A stretch of DNA of 64,000 bases, from assembly GCA_964019155.1 (NCBI GenBank), contig OZ025240.1, positions 27,471,749 to 27,535,748 on the forward strand, given 5' to 3'. Below are positions 11,897 through 22,598 of this stretch, piece after piece. Origin of the DNA: Osedax fenrisi (taxonomy: Eukaryota; Annelida; Polychaeta; Sabellida; Siboglinidae). A program made the position numbers and the translations under genes. The notes under the pieces are model-generated. The model was not told where the DNA came from. It ran no database searches and saw nothing but the letters and a program-made list of their open reading frames with translations. How positions within the stretch are numbered: position 1 is the first letter of the stretch; the number at the start of each line of letters is the position of its first letter.

Positions 11897-13582
11897 TTAT
11901 ATGTTCTCTTCTTTTTTCTCTATAATTTCGGTTTCTTCTATATTTTCATTTTTCTCTATAATTTCGGTTTCTTCTTCTATTTTCTCTTGCTCTGTTTCAT
12001 TGTCTTCATGTTCATCCTTTATATTATATGTCTTTATATGTTTTCTGTTTCTAATATATTCTTTGTTGTTTATTTCTACTATATATTTTCTATCACTGAT
12101 TTCTTCTTTCATTCTTCCTTTAGACCATGTTTTGTCTCCGTTCAGCTTCACGTGAACATTTTCATTCGTTTTTACTATTTCATAATTTCTCGTTGATTTG
12201 TCATAGTAGTATTTTTGTTTTTATTTTCTTTTTTCCATGTCTAGTATTTCTTTTTTTTCTATCTTCTCTAGGTAGCAGTAGTTTCTTGACTATTGGAAAC
12301 ATTGTTTTTGTTTTTCTTCCGAATAGTTTTTCACTTGGGCTGACTTGCTCTCCTTCTGATATTGTATTGTTCCATTCTAGGAGGGCGAGTTGTTCACTTC
12401 CATTAGTGTCATTTTCCTTTTTGAATAAATGTTTTATTATTTTTACGGTATTTTCCGCTTTACCATTACTTTTTGGATAGTATGGGCTAGAAAAAATAGT
12501 TTCGATTTCCACATTTTCCGCAAAATTCTTAAATTCAGTCCTGAATTGTGGACCATTGTCTGATACTATCTTTTGTGGTATTCAATGTATCGCAAATATA
12601 TTTAGTAACTGCAGGTTTGTCTCTGACGTTGTTGTATTTTTAATCTTGCTACAGATATATAACTTGAGTAGTAATCTGTAACTACTAACAGTTGTCTACC
12701 GTTCAAATCGCATAGATCTACTCCTATTTTCGTCCAAGGTGATTCCCCTATATCATGTTGTTTTAATTCTTGATTTCCTTTGTTATTGATTGCAAACTTT
12801 GAGCATGTTTCACATTTTTTTATCGTATTTGTCATTTGTTTTGACATTCCTGGCCAGTACATTACCTCTCTTAATCTCCTTAAACAGGCTCCAATACCTC
12901 CATGATTTGCATGGGCTAAGTTTATCATTTCTACTCTAAGGTCTTTCGGTACAATTAGCTTATCTTCTTTATATAGTAACTTCTCATTGGTTGTTATACT
13001 AGTTCTTATTGAGTAGTATTCTAGAACCTCGATTGGAATTTGTGATCGATGTGGCCATCCAGATATAGTTAATTCCTTTAGCACCCGGCTTGTATTATCA
13101 TTCTCTGTACTAATCTGTATCCTTTTTAATCTATTCGGTGATACTGCTAATGTTGACGCATAATTGCAATATTGTAATGTATTAATATATGCATTGTCCT
13201 CCGGGGCTCTGCTTAGCGTATCCGCAATATACATTTCTTTTCCCGGTTTATATTGTATGTCCAGGTCGTATCTTTGTAATGACATCATCATTCGTTGTAA
13301 CCTAATGGTTATCTCGTTAATCGTGTATATAGTGTTTCCAGTGGTTTATGATCTGATTCTACTTTAACTTTACTCTTTCCATATATATAGAAATCAAACG
13401 TCTTGCATGCGAATACTACTGCTAGTAATTCCTTTTCTATTACGGCGTATCTCTGCTGTGTTTCATTCAGGCTTTTTGATGCGTAAGCTATTGGTCTTCC
13501 CTCTTGCATTAGAGTTGCCCCTAAGCCATCTTTTGACGCATCACATTGTATTGTGATGTTTTTATTAACATCGTAATACTTT
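11897..13582 (-). pseudogene. pol: Ty3/gypsy pol fragment: RNase H, integrase, integrase C-terminus
   Basis: The minus strand encodes, in order, RNase H (CDASKDGLGATL, RPIAYASKSLNETQQRYA, VESDHKPLE, then YKPGKEMYIADTLSRAP), the integrase zinc finger (HANHGGIGACLRRLRE through KKCETCSKF), and the integrase core (PWTKIGVDLCDLNG, SDNGPQFRTEF, YYPKSNGKAENTVK: the D, D and E positions). An integrase C-terminus follows (KTWSKGR, EYIRNRKHIK), ending in a Glu/Ile-rich simple repeat. Frame breaks fall near 13300, near 12610 and after 12201. Protease and RT are absent, so only the 3' half of the element survives. The plus-strand frames at 11737-12480 are antisense shadows. Confidence 0.9.
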
Positions 13583-13851
13583 GTTAAATATATAGATTTT
13601 ATTTGAATTAAAATTAATGAATGTCATATATTTTTATAGTTATTAAGCAATATTTCAATACCATGAGAAATGTTATGTACAAAATTATTGTATACGCAAC
13701 ATTATTGGTAATACATAAATATGTATAATAATTAGCTATTTGTATATTATCTATTTTTATACTATTAAATTAATTTAAAATAAAAAATTAATTTTATTGA
13801 AATAATGCAATATTTTCATTTTCTATATGTTAAATTATTGATTATTATTAA

Positions 13852-14058
13852 AAAAAAAACAGGAAAATAATATATGCAGAACTTATCAAGAAAATTACAA
13901 TATATCATTCTAACAATCACAAGTCGACTAAATATGTTGTCGGCAGGCAAATAACCTACATTAGATTAACAGACGACATAGATATTAATTCAGGCATCAA
14001 CGTGAATAACAAGAACAAGAATAAGAACAATAATAACAATATCACTTTACTTACCTAG
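13852..14058 (+). other. Short open frame of coding-like composition, unrecognised
   Basis: The frame is open for 68 codons between in-frame stops but has no ATG. It reads IIYAELIKKITIYHSNNHK, then KYVVGRQITYIRLTDDIDIN, then an Asn/Lys-rich tail. Its mix of codons and its G content stand out from the flanking AT-rich DNA. It could be an exon fragment or part of an unrecognised mobile-element protein. A good acceptor-like CTTTACTTACCTAG also lies at its end. I do not recognise a family. Confidence 0.25.
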
Positions 14059-14141
14059 CTTCGAAAGAAAACGGGGTGGAAGCAAGCAAAGAAAAAAAGT
14101 TAACACAAATGGTATATAACGTGCAATTCATATATATGTTA

Positions 14142-14201
<60 letters not shown>

Positions 14202-14660
14202 CTACTTGAAGCATAACATTTTCAAATATCTCCGCACAATAATAAACGATGACGATTCGTTATAACATGAATTTCGCTTCGATTAGAAACAGCTACTTCT
14301 AGTTATAGCCTGTAGGGTGAGACTCCATACATTAGGTTATAGTATAATATCATATTATAGCCAGTGTAAGATGAATACATATGTTCATGAAATAATTAAA
14401 ATCCATATGGGTAAATAAACAAATATTCTTATATTCGTTAAATAAAGTAAGCTCCGATACTTTGACCTTATATTCCGATACGATGGATTGGCTAAATATA
14501 TATAACAGGGCACATTGGAAGGTACTATATGACGTGGATGACTATTGAAATAGTGGATGACGAATATTGATCAATATACATATATAAACCACCTATTAAT
14601 TATTAAGAAAATCGAGAAGAATAGAAACAATTTGTTGTATACGATAACAAGATAATTATG
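14059..14660. other. AT-rich gap with (TA)n
   Basis: (TA)n occupies about 14145-14198. No gene is recognised in the rest. Confidence 0.4.
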
Positions 14661-15293
14661 CCTATTATTAACCTACTATTAACCTACTATTAACCTACTA
14701 TTAACCTACTATACACCTACTATTAACTTACTATTAACATACTATTAACATACTATTGACCTACTATTAACCTACTATAAACTTATTATTAACTTACTAG
14801 TAACCTACTATTGACCTACTATTAACCTACTATTAACCTTCTATAAACCTACTATAAACCTACTATAAACCTACTATTAACCTACTATTAACCTACTATT
14901 AACCTACTATTTACCTACTATAAACCTACTATTAACCTACTATTAACCTACTATTAACCTACTATTAACCTACTATTAATATACTATAAACCTACTATTA
15001 ACCTACTATTAACCTACTATAAACCTACTATAAACCTACTATTAACCTACTATTAACCTACTATTAGCCTACTATTAACATACTATTAACATACTATTAA
15101 CCTACTATAAACCTATTATTAACCTACTATTAACCTACTATTAACCTACTATAAACCTAATATTAACCTACTATTAACCTACTATTAACCAACTATTAAC
15201 CAACTATTAACCAACTATTAACCTACTATTAACCTACTATAAACCTACTATAAACCTACTATTGACCTACTATTAACCTAATATTAACCTACT
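14661..15293. repeat. 11-bp minisatellite, unit TATTAACCTAC
   Basis: About 57 head-to-tail copies of an 11-bp unit. Variants include TATAAACCTAC, TATTGACCTAC, TATTAACATAC and TATTAACCAAC. The variants cluster, for example neighbouring TATAAAC units, as expected from local unequal exchange or slippage. It lies about 150 bp beyond the 3' end of the minus-strand 63-nt-exon gene. The unit is not the insect telomere repeat. Confidence 0.95.
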
Positions 15294-15423
15294 CTTCACG
15301 AATCACATGAATACAAGTAAAATTAAGAAATGTTATAAATGTAAATATAATGAATACAAATATATCTATATTTATAAATATATAATATTTAATATACATA
15401 TTATCATATATAACATATTAAGT

Positions 15424-15441
15424 TATTTTATTAATTTTATT
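15424..15441 (-). terminator. Polyadenylation signals of the 63-nt-exon gene
   Basis: On the minus strand two AATAAA hexamers follow the stop codon within about 20 bases, the first overlapping it (TGTAATAAAATTAATAAAAT). This fits a very short 3' untranslated region. There are no transcript data. Confidence 0.45.
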
Positions 15442-15621
15442 ACAAATAAGTATCATCATATGGTACTTTTGAATTTTTTAATATCATACCATCATTCAAT
15501 TTAATATTGTAGATGTACACATATTTTAAACATAATACAATTACTATAGATAAGCCTGTTATAAATATAGATATTTTTAAATAATATTGAATAGTCTCGT
15601 GATCAAATATATCCTTTGTAA
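15440..15621 (-). CDS. Terminal exon: transmembrane helix and cytoplasmic tail of a single-pass membrane protein
   Basis: The exon follows a clear acceptor (TTTGAATTTACAG before 15621) and enters in the same phase as the three upstream 63-nt exons (two bases complete the split codon). It encodes 59 residues and a TAA at 15440-15442. A 10-12 residue lead (TKDIFDHETIQY) is followed by a hydrophobic helix (YLKISIFITGLSIVIVLCL). A tail of about 27 residues then ends KVPYDDTYL. Together with the Thr-rich exons this predicts a type I membrane protein: extracellular stalk, one membrane pass, short cytosolic tail. A terminal Tyr-Leu and an acidic-Thr stretch could be sorting or adaptor motifs, which is speculation. 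No family is recognised. The plus-strand frame at 15307-15504 is antisense. Confidence 0.6.
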
Positions 15622-15723
15622 CTGTAAATTCAAATATGTATTAGTAAATATTAACTCCATATTACGAATTAGTTTTATTTAAAATTAAAATATATTATAA
15701 CATTTTTTAGATTTAATAATGAC

Positions 15724-15786
15724 CTGAATTAGGAGTTGTTGTTGTAACTGTTAATGTATAGGCTGTAATATTTATCTTGGTCTCAT
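15724..15786 (-). CDS. 63-nt repeat exon (copy B) encoding a Thr-rich 21-residue unit
   Basis: It is bounded on the minus strand by an acceptor (ATACAG before 15786) and a donor (TTCAG/GTCATT after 15724). It is exactly 63 nt, phase 1 in and phase 1 out, and reads DETKINITAYTLTVTTTTP then N-S. Its sequence parallels the exon at 16795-16857 (DET.I....YTL..T.TTP). The intron to the terminal exon is only 102 nt. Asn-x-Thr and Thr-rich content suggest a glycosylated extracellular stalk. Confidence 0.6.
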
Positions 15787-16467
<681 letters not shown>

Positions 16468-16544
16468 CTTAATTACTGTATTGTTATATCCATTGAGATG
16501 AGTTACTAAAGTATTCATACTATAGTAATCCAGTGTTACTATTG
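16468..16544 (-). CDS. Tentative extra exon between repeat exons B and C
   Basis: It has an acceptor (TATAATTAG) and a donor (ATTAAG/GTAATT), and is open in the phase used by the neighbouring exons (IVTLDYYSMNTLVTHLNGY, then NNTVIK). At 77 nt it would end in phase 0, which does not match the next exon. It would therefore need to be an alternative end, since reading on gives VI and a stop. Weak candidate. Confidence 0.2.
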
Positions 16545-16794
16545 CTAATTATATTACATATATAAGAAATGAGGTAAGCCAAATGCTAGTAAAGACAACT
16601 CAAATAACCTATGTAAACTATAAAAGCACATATTGATACGAATTCGATATACTAACTGAATAGTGAAAAAAATAAATTTAAACAATAGAATATAATTTAT
16701 GCTAATGAAGTTTTAGACTAATTATTATTATTACAAATGATTATTTAAATTAAAATGACAATATATCATATCATATATTAGATTTAATAAATAC

Positions 16795-16857
16795 CTAGTT
16801 TAGGAGTTGTCTCTGTAATTTGTAATGTATAGTCCGTATGAGTTATATTTGTCTCAT
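16795..16857 (-). CDS. 63-nt repeat exon (copy C)
   Basis: The minus-strand acceptor (ATACAG before 16857) and donor (ACTAG/GTATTT after 16795) enclose exactly 63 nt in the same phase as copies B and D. It reads DETNITHTDYTLQITETTP then K-L. The first bases of the exon (ATGAGAC) and the end (ACTCCTAA) are nearly the same as in copy B, and the flanking intron bases (ATATACAG, ATTTAATAA) are also similar. This points to duplication of a whole exon with its flanks. Confidence 0.6.
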
Positions 16858-16918
16858 CTGTATATAAATAATTATAATATTATATATATATACTATTATT
16901 ACAATTACTTACAATTAC

Positions 16919-17282
<364 letters not shown>

Positions 17283-17992
17283 ATAATACATAATTAATAT
17301 AACATTAATGAAATTAATGTTTATAATTATATTTGCCCGTTAATTATTAGTAAACTATATGTATACAAATAAAAGATATATTTTCATAATTATTAGATAT
17401 TGGAAGTGTAATTAAGATATAATATATATAATGTATTACAAGTTACATAACATGTGTTAAAAAATCATGTATAGTCATGCATAGTATCTACGATGTTTTA
17501 ATATATGACAACGGTAATGTATTCATTGTATTATATGTTATTGAAGTATTGTATTGTATAATCAATAGTATGGGCATTTTTAAATATTATGACATTATTT
17601 ATTTAGAAACAATGAAAATAGTGTATTTTAAAAATGAAAATGATACCTAAATTTAAAGGGATGGCGATTAGTCAAAACATTTCCACATTTTGTCAACTTT
17701 TTGTTGATTATTTTTATTGTAATACAATTTTAATTTTTTTTATGTATACTTAAAATTCAAAAATAAATGTATACCTATGATCAATTTAAACACCCATATA
17801 ATACAAAACCGAATGTATTGTTAGTTCAGATAAAAATATCAATGAATTTTTAACGTGTTCTCTTATACTGTATATTTCCTTAATATTTATTATAATTATT
17901 TAGATTATACGATGAATATTCGTATTTTAAGTGATCTATAAATATTATTATTTATAAATAAACTGAGTCTGAATATATTGCTTTTATATTTA

Positions 17993-18053
<61 letters not shown>

Positions 18054-18330
18054 ATTTTGTATTGTTATTTTATTTTGGTGGTATACTATCATCCCATCTT
18101 GGAATTTAGTTGAAGTTTTCACTTATAAATTGCTCTCATGGTTATTCTATATCGATATCATTTAAGATATCCATGGTGTTAACGATAGTCGATCATGTAT
18201 GTATACACAATTATATAATATCATTTATAAATATTGTAAGATCTATTTTATTGGTCCGGACAAGGATCAAATATGTTCTCTACTTCATTTGTGACTCCTT
18301 AGCCAAATGGACTAAGCAAAAAGTGTCATC

Positions 18331-18363
<33 letters not shown>

Positions 18364-18407
18364 GATATATCATACATAATAAAATAGTGTATACATATTG
18401 TATTAAC
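17283..18407. other. AT-rich intron sequence with (TA)n
   Basis: The remainder of the intron between repeat exons C and D. TA runs occur at about 18000-18051 and 18332-18362. The plus-strand frame at 18110-18337 is not recognised and has no support. Confidence 0.4.
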
Positions 18408-18470
18408 CTGGTTTAATAGTTGTTATTTGTGTTATTAATGTTTTGATAGAATTGCGTTTCTGATTCAAAT
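18408..18470 (-). CDS. 63-nt repeat exon (copy D), most upstream recognised exon
   Basis: The minus-strand acceptor (ATTTATCAG before 18470) and donor (ACCAG/GTTAAT after 18408) enclose exactly 63 nt in the same phase. It reads LNQKRNSIKTLITQITTIKP. The N-terminal half differs from copies B and C, but the second half keeps the .TL.TQ.TT.KP pattern. Exons further upstream, including one for a signal peptide, are not found. A retrotransposon begins at 19.04 kb, so the gene may extend beyond it or be disrupted. Confidence 0.5.
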
Positions 18471-19039
18471 CTGATAAATATATAAAAGTAATGGCAAACT
18501 ACTAACTTATATTAAGAAAATGAACTACACTTTATTTTAATGTGATATCATGTAAATAATATGTAAGATGTAATATGTAAGCTGTAATATAAATAATAAT
18601 ATATATAAATATTTATAACAAGTAATTATTAATTATAAATATTAATTTTTTTAAATAATATTTTATTTTAAAGTAAAACGTAAATTTGAGTTCAAAAATA
18701 AAATATATGTTTAATAAATATTTCAAAATCAAGATAATGTATAATACAATATCAGTATCAGTATTTTTTAATATTTTTTATTTTATTTCTATTATAATAT
18801 ATATCTAGATTTTGTATTTGTCACCTCATAATCTATACAGTTGAATGACAAAATAAGCTAAGAATAAATTCATTATTTATACTATTATATATATATATAT
18901 TCACATTCTACAAATTAATAAAAATTATAATGTTCTATAGTCTTTGTAAATTCATTATTAATTATTTTGAAGTTAATTTTTTAATTTTTAAGTTATTAAA
19001 TAAAATATAAATACAATTATATATATATATATATTTCTT
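18471..19039. other. AT-rich gap
   Basis: No exon fitting the 63-nt pattern and no other gene is recognised between repeat exon D and the retrotransposon. A TA run lies at about 19018-19034. Confidence 0.4.
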
Positions 19040-20838
19040 TTGAATTATAGAAGCTTTAGATCAAACTTTGATAATATAATTCAATTGTTAACACAAATAA
19101 AATACAATTTTGATTTTATTATATTTACTGAAACGTGGCTTACATTGCATGATATTGATATTTATAAAATTCCTAATTATACTTCTATTCATACAATAAG
19201 AAATAATAAACGTGGTGGTGGTGTTGCAATTTATATAAACAATAACTTAAATTTTAATATATTACATAATCTAACCTTTACTATTGATAATTTAATTGAT
19301 ATATGTAGTATTGAAATTATTTATAATAATACAAATATAATATTAAGTAGTATATATAGACCACCAGATTCTAATATTGATTCTTTTACAAATATTATTT
19401 CAAACTATTTACATAGTATATCACATAATAAAACAGTTTATGTATGCGGAGATTTAATATTGATATATTTAAACATAATAATAATAAACATATTAAAGAT
19501 GTCATTGATAATATTTATCAATTTGGTTATCACCCGTTGATAAATAAATTTACTCGTATTACTTATACATCTAAATCTATTATCAATAATATTTATACTA
19601 ATAATAATAATATACCATTTATAAATGGTCTTTTAATGTCGGATGTATCGGATCATTTACCTATTATTGTCTTATATAAAATAATTTTAATATTAATAAT
19701 AATAAAACTAAAAATTAACATACAACTTTGTTTAATAGATCACTTAATAAAAATAATATTAACAAAATTAGAAATGTTCTAATAAACTATGATTGGTCAT
19801 CTATTTTTGATAATGATGACATTGAATCTAGTTTTATTGATTGTATTAATACAATTACAAAAGTTTATCATGATAATTGCCCATTAGTAAAAATAACCAC
19901 TAAATTTAAAAATTCACCATGGATTGATAATAAAATTAAAAAATTATGCATAAAAAAGATATTTTATATAAAAAATTTATTAATGATAACTCATTAATAA
20001 ATAGATATATTTATATAAATGCTAGAAATAAATGTACTAATTATTTACGTAAAGCTAAACAACTATATTATTCTAATTTAACTTCATCAATTAACTCACC
20101 TAAAAATATATGGAAAACACTAAATAATTTACTAAATAAAACTAATAATAATAATAATAGAAATTATTTTTCTAAAAATAATATCAGTGACACAGATACT
20201 GCTAATAATTTTAATAAATATTTTTATAATGTTGGTATTAATTTAGCAACACATTTAAAATCTAATAATAGTTCAGATATTTATAATTACAATATTACCT
20301 CCTCTGTATTTTTTACTTTTATAAATTCAACTGAATTGACGAATATTATAAATAACATGAAATTAACATACAGTAAGGACGTATATGATATTAATTCTGT
20401 TCTAATAACAAATATAGCAGATATTATAGCTTTTCCTTTATCTATATTATATAACAAATGTTTTAGTGCAGGCTACTTCCCAGATTCTCTAAAAATAGCT
20501 AAAGTAATTCCAATATATAAAAAGGGAATAAAAGATAATATTGAGAATTATAGACCGATATCTATTTTACCTATTTTATCTAAAATATTTGAAAAATTAA
20601 TAAAGACAAGAATCAGTTCATTTATTGAAAACAATAATATAATAAATAATAGACAATTTGGTTTTCGCAATAATATTTCTACTATTGATGCTGTCAATGC
20701 CTTAATAGAAGAAGTAACTGATAATTTAGACAGTAAATTAAAATGTTCAATGGTATCATTAGATTTGTCAAAAGCTTTCGATACCATTGATCATAATATT
20801 TTAATTAATAAACTTAGCAGTATTGGAATCAGAGGTGT
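19040..20838 (+). pseudogene. Non-LTR retrotransposon: endonuclease and N-terminal RT (Jockey/CR1-like), interrupted
   Basis: An APE-type endonuclease is read first: SFRSNFDNIIQLL, FIIFTETWL (catalytic Glu), RGGGVAIYI, SSIYRPPDS, VYVCGD, then after a frameshift TRITYTSKSIINN and SDVSDHLPI (catalytic Asp-His). A further shift leads into NSPWIDNKIKKL, the linker NIWKTLNNLLN, and RT blocks KVIPIYKKG, NYRPISILPILSKIFEKL, RQFGFRNNISTIDAV and SLDLSKAFDTIDHNIL. The frame is then cut at 20838 by an insertion and continues at 21785. Only about three frameshifts are seen, so this is younger than the relic at 8.9-10.5 kb. Confidence 0.9.
20728..20838 (+). repeat. 111-bp direct duplication, left copy
   Basis: It carries the RT motif-A region (SLDLSKAFDTIDHN). 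The same 111 bases recur at 21785-21895 with two substitutions. The two copies flank a 946-bp insert exactly, so this is either an unusually long target-site duplication or the product of a tandem duplication with inserted sequence. Confidence 0.9.
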
Positions 20839-21442
20839 CCCTGTATTCAATACTCGTGTTTAACTTGGATCTAACTGGGAAACTGGGGGAAACTGGAGGA
20901 ATCTGGTCCAAACTTGGATCTAGGTGGTGTAAACTTGGATTTAGCTGATCCATATTTAACTAGTTGAAACTTGGATCATTATATCCCAGTTTAATCCAAG
21001 TTATTGTTTTAAACTGAGATAAACTTGGATTTAGCTGATCCATATTTAACTAGTTGAAACTTGGATCATTATACCACAGTTTAATCCAAGTTATTTTTTT
21101 AAACTGAGATCAACTTGGATTTAGCTTATCTATATTTAACTAGTTGAAACTTGGATCATTATACCACAGTTTAATCCAAGTTATTTTTTTAAAACTGAGA
21201 TAAACTTGGATTTAGCTGATCCATATTTAACTAGTTGAAACTTGGATCATTATATCACAGTTTAATCCAAGTTATTGTTTTAAACTGAGATCAATTTGGA
21301 TTTAGCTGATACATATTTAACTAGTTTAAACTTAGATCATTATACCACAGTTTAATCCAAGTTATTTTTTTAAACTGAGATAAACTTGGATTTAGCTGAT
21401 CCATATTTAACTAGTTGAAACTTGGATCATTATATCACAGTT
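20839..21442. repeat. 90-bp minisatellite inside the composite insert
   Basis: Repeats of a 90-91 bp unit are marked by AAACTGAGATAAACTTGGAT at 21011, 21101, 21192, 21282 and 21372. The unit contains AACTTGGAT and ATCCAAGTT in opposite orientations, so each can form a small hairpin. Less regular units occupy 20860-20930. Confidence 0.9.
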
Positions 21443-21784
21443 TACTTACTTACTTACTTATGTTGAGCTATCGCTCGAATTTTCTTTTCCTTTACACTCT
21501 AAACATCTCTGTCCAACATCATCGTCTTTATCTTATTTATATCGTCTAGTCCTATGTCTTCTCTTAGATTATCTACAAAGTGATGGTTTTTCGACCTCTT
21601 CTTGCACTACCATTCGTCGGTTCCCAAAGGACAAGTTTAGGAGCCATTTCGTTGTCATGTCTCATCAAATGACCTGCAAGTTTTAGTCTTCTTTTTTATT
21701 GCTTCAGATATTCTTGAGAGTCCATTATATAGCGTTATGTTATTGATTTTATCTTTCCAGGATATGTTTAAAGCCATTCGGAGA
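21443..21784 (-). mobile_element. 5'-truncated RTE-like non-LTR 3' end with (GTAA)n tail
   Basis: The minus strand encodes the C-terminal signature RLKLAGHLMRHDNEMAPKL, then a G-R-K motif, a D-N-L...D motif in another frame, and a (TAAG)n tail at 21443-21460. The block of Arg-rich W.D.L..D followed by DR..WR is typical of RTE-like and related non-LTR proteins. Here it is interrupted by frameshifts and a stop. It lies beside the minisatellite within the same insert. Confidence 0.65.
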
Positions 21785-21895
21785 AGACAGTAAATTAAAA
21801 TGTTAAATGGTATCATTAGATTTGTCAAAAGCTTTCGATACCATTGATCATAATATTTTAATTAATAAACTTAGCAATATTGGAATCAGAGGTGT
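21785..21895 (+). repeat. 111-bp direct duplication, right copy
   Basis: Second copy of the motif-A segment. One of its two differences from the left copy turns a Ser codon (TCA) into TAA just before MVSLDLS, so it cannot read through from upstream. Confidence 0.9.
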
Positions 21896-22286
21896 ATGCT
21901 TAAAGCTCATGAAAAGTTATCTATTTAATAGGAAACAACAAGTTATTTTTAATAATAGTATATTATCATTATTACCTATAAAAATGGGAGTTCCCCAGGG
22001 TTCTGTTCTGGGACCCCTATTGTTTATAATATATATAAATGATATTGCATATATTGATAAGGATTTGTCTCCTATTATATTTGCAGATGATACCAGTTTT
22101 ATATTTAAAGCAGATACTATAGTATCATTAGAAAATATAATTAATTATAAAATGATTAAGATAAATAATTGGTTTATTAATAATAAATTATATCTTAATA
22201 TAAAAAATACAAATCATTTGATTTTTAATAATGTTAATAATAACACTGGTCTGCATGATTTTTCTCTTGTTAGATGTTATAACTGA
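21896..22286 (+). pseudogene. Continuation of the non-LTR RT after the insert
   Basis: The RT continues with LMKSYLFNRKQQVIFNN, GVPQGSVLGPLLFIIYIND, IIFADDTSFIF (catalytic ADD) and INNWFINNKLYLNIKNT. It then ends at a stop codon at 22286, before the usual C-terminal domain, so the 3' end of the element is lost or diverged. Confidence 0.9.
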
Positions 22287-22598
22287 TTCTAGCTCAGTTT
22301 TTAACACTGATTACGAATATGTTATTATTTTTTCTGAGTCACGTCAAGTTTTTTATTTATTTCATTTTTAAATAATGACAAATATTGAAAAAATTGGATT
22401 TTTTTTTAAATATGTTTTTATAAAGTGATTAATTGTTTCTAATTATAATTATTTTAAATTTAGAACATATTACTATAATATTAATATTGATATATATAAT
22501 TATAATATATTTGAATTAGCATAATTTTTGAAATATATTAAAAAATGACACTTGAAATGAATTTAAAATGATTAAATTATGCAATTTTTTTTGGCATT
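22287..22598. other. AT-rich gap
   Basis: No gene is recognised between the RT relic and the next protein-coding relic. Confidence 0.4.

Noticed and set aside
11737..12480. Several Ser/Phe-rich plus-strand frames
   Set aside because: Antisense of the Glu/Lys-rich integrase C-terminus and integrase core of the gypsy relic.
14661..15293. CRISPR array or telomeric repeat
   Set aside because: Units are 11 bp with no spacers, and they are not TTAGG-type telomere repeats. The context is eukaryotic.
15307..15504. 65-codon plus-strand frame
   Set aside because: It overlaps the terminal transmembrane exon on the minus strand and its polyadenylation signals. Its content is AT-driven.
17805..17867. 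A fourth 63-nt segment with AG before and GT after on the minus strand
   Set aside because: In the required phase it begins with a stop codon and shows no similarity to the other repeat exons. Judged coincidence.
18110..18337. 75-codon plus-strand frame
   Set aside because: Not recognised, no splice or start context, and it lies in the intron of the minus-strand gene.
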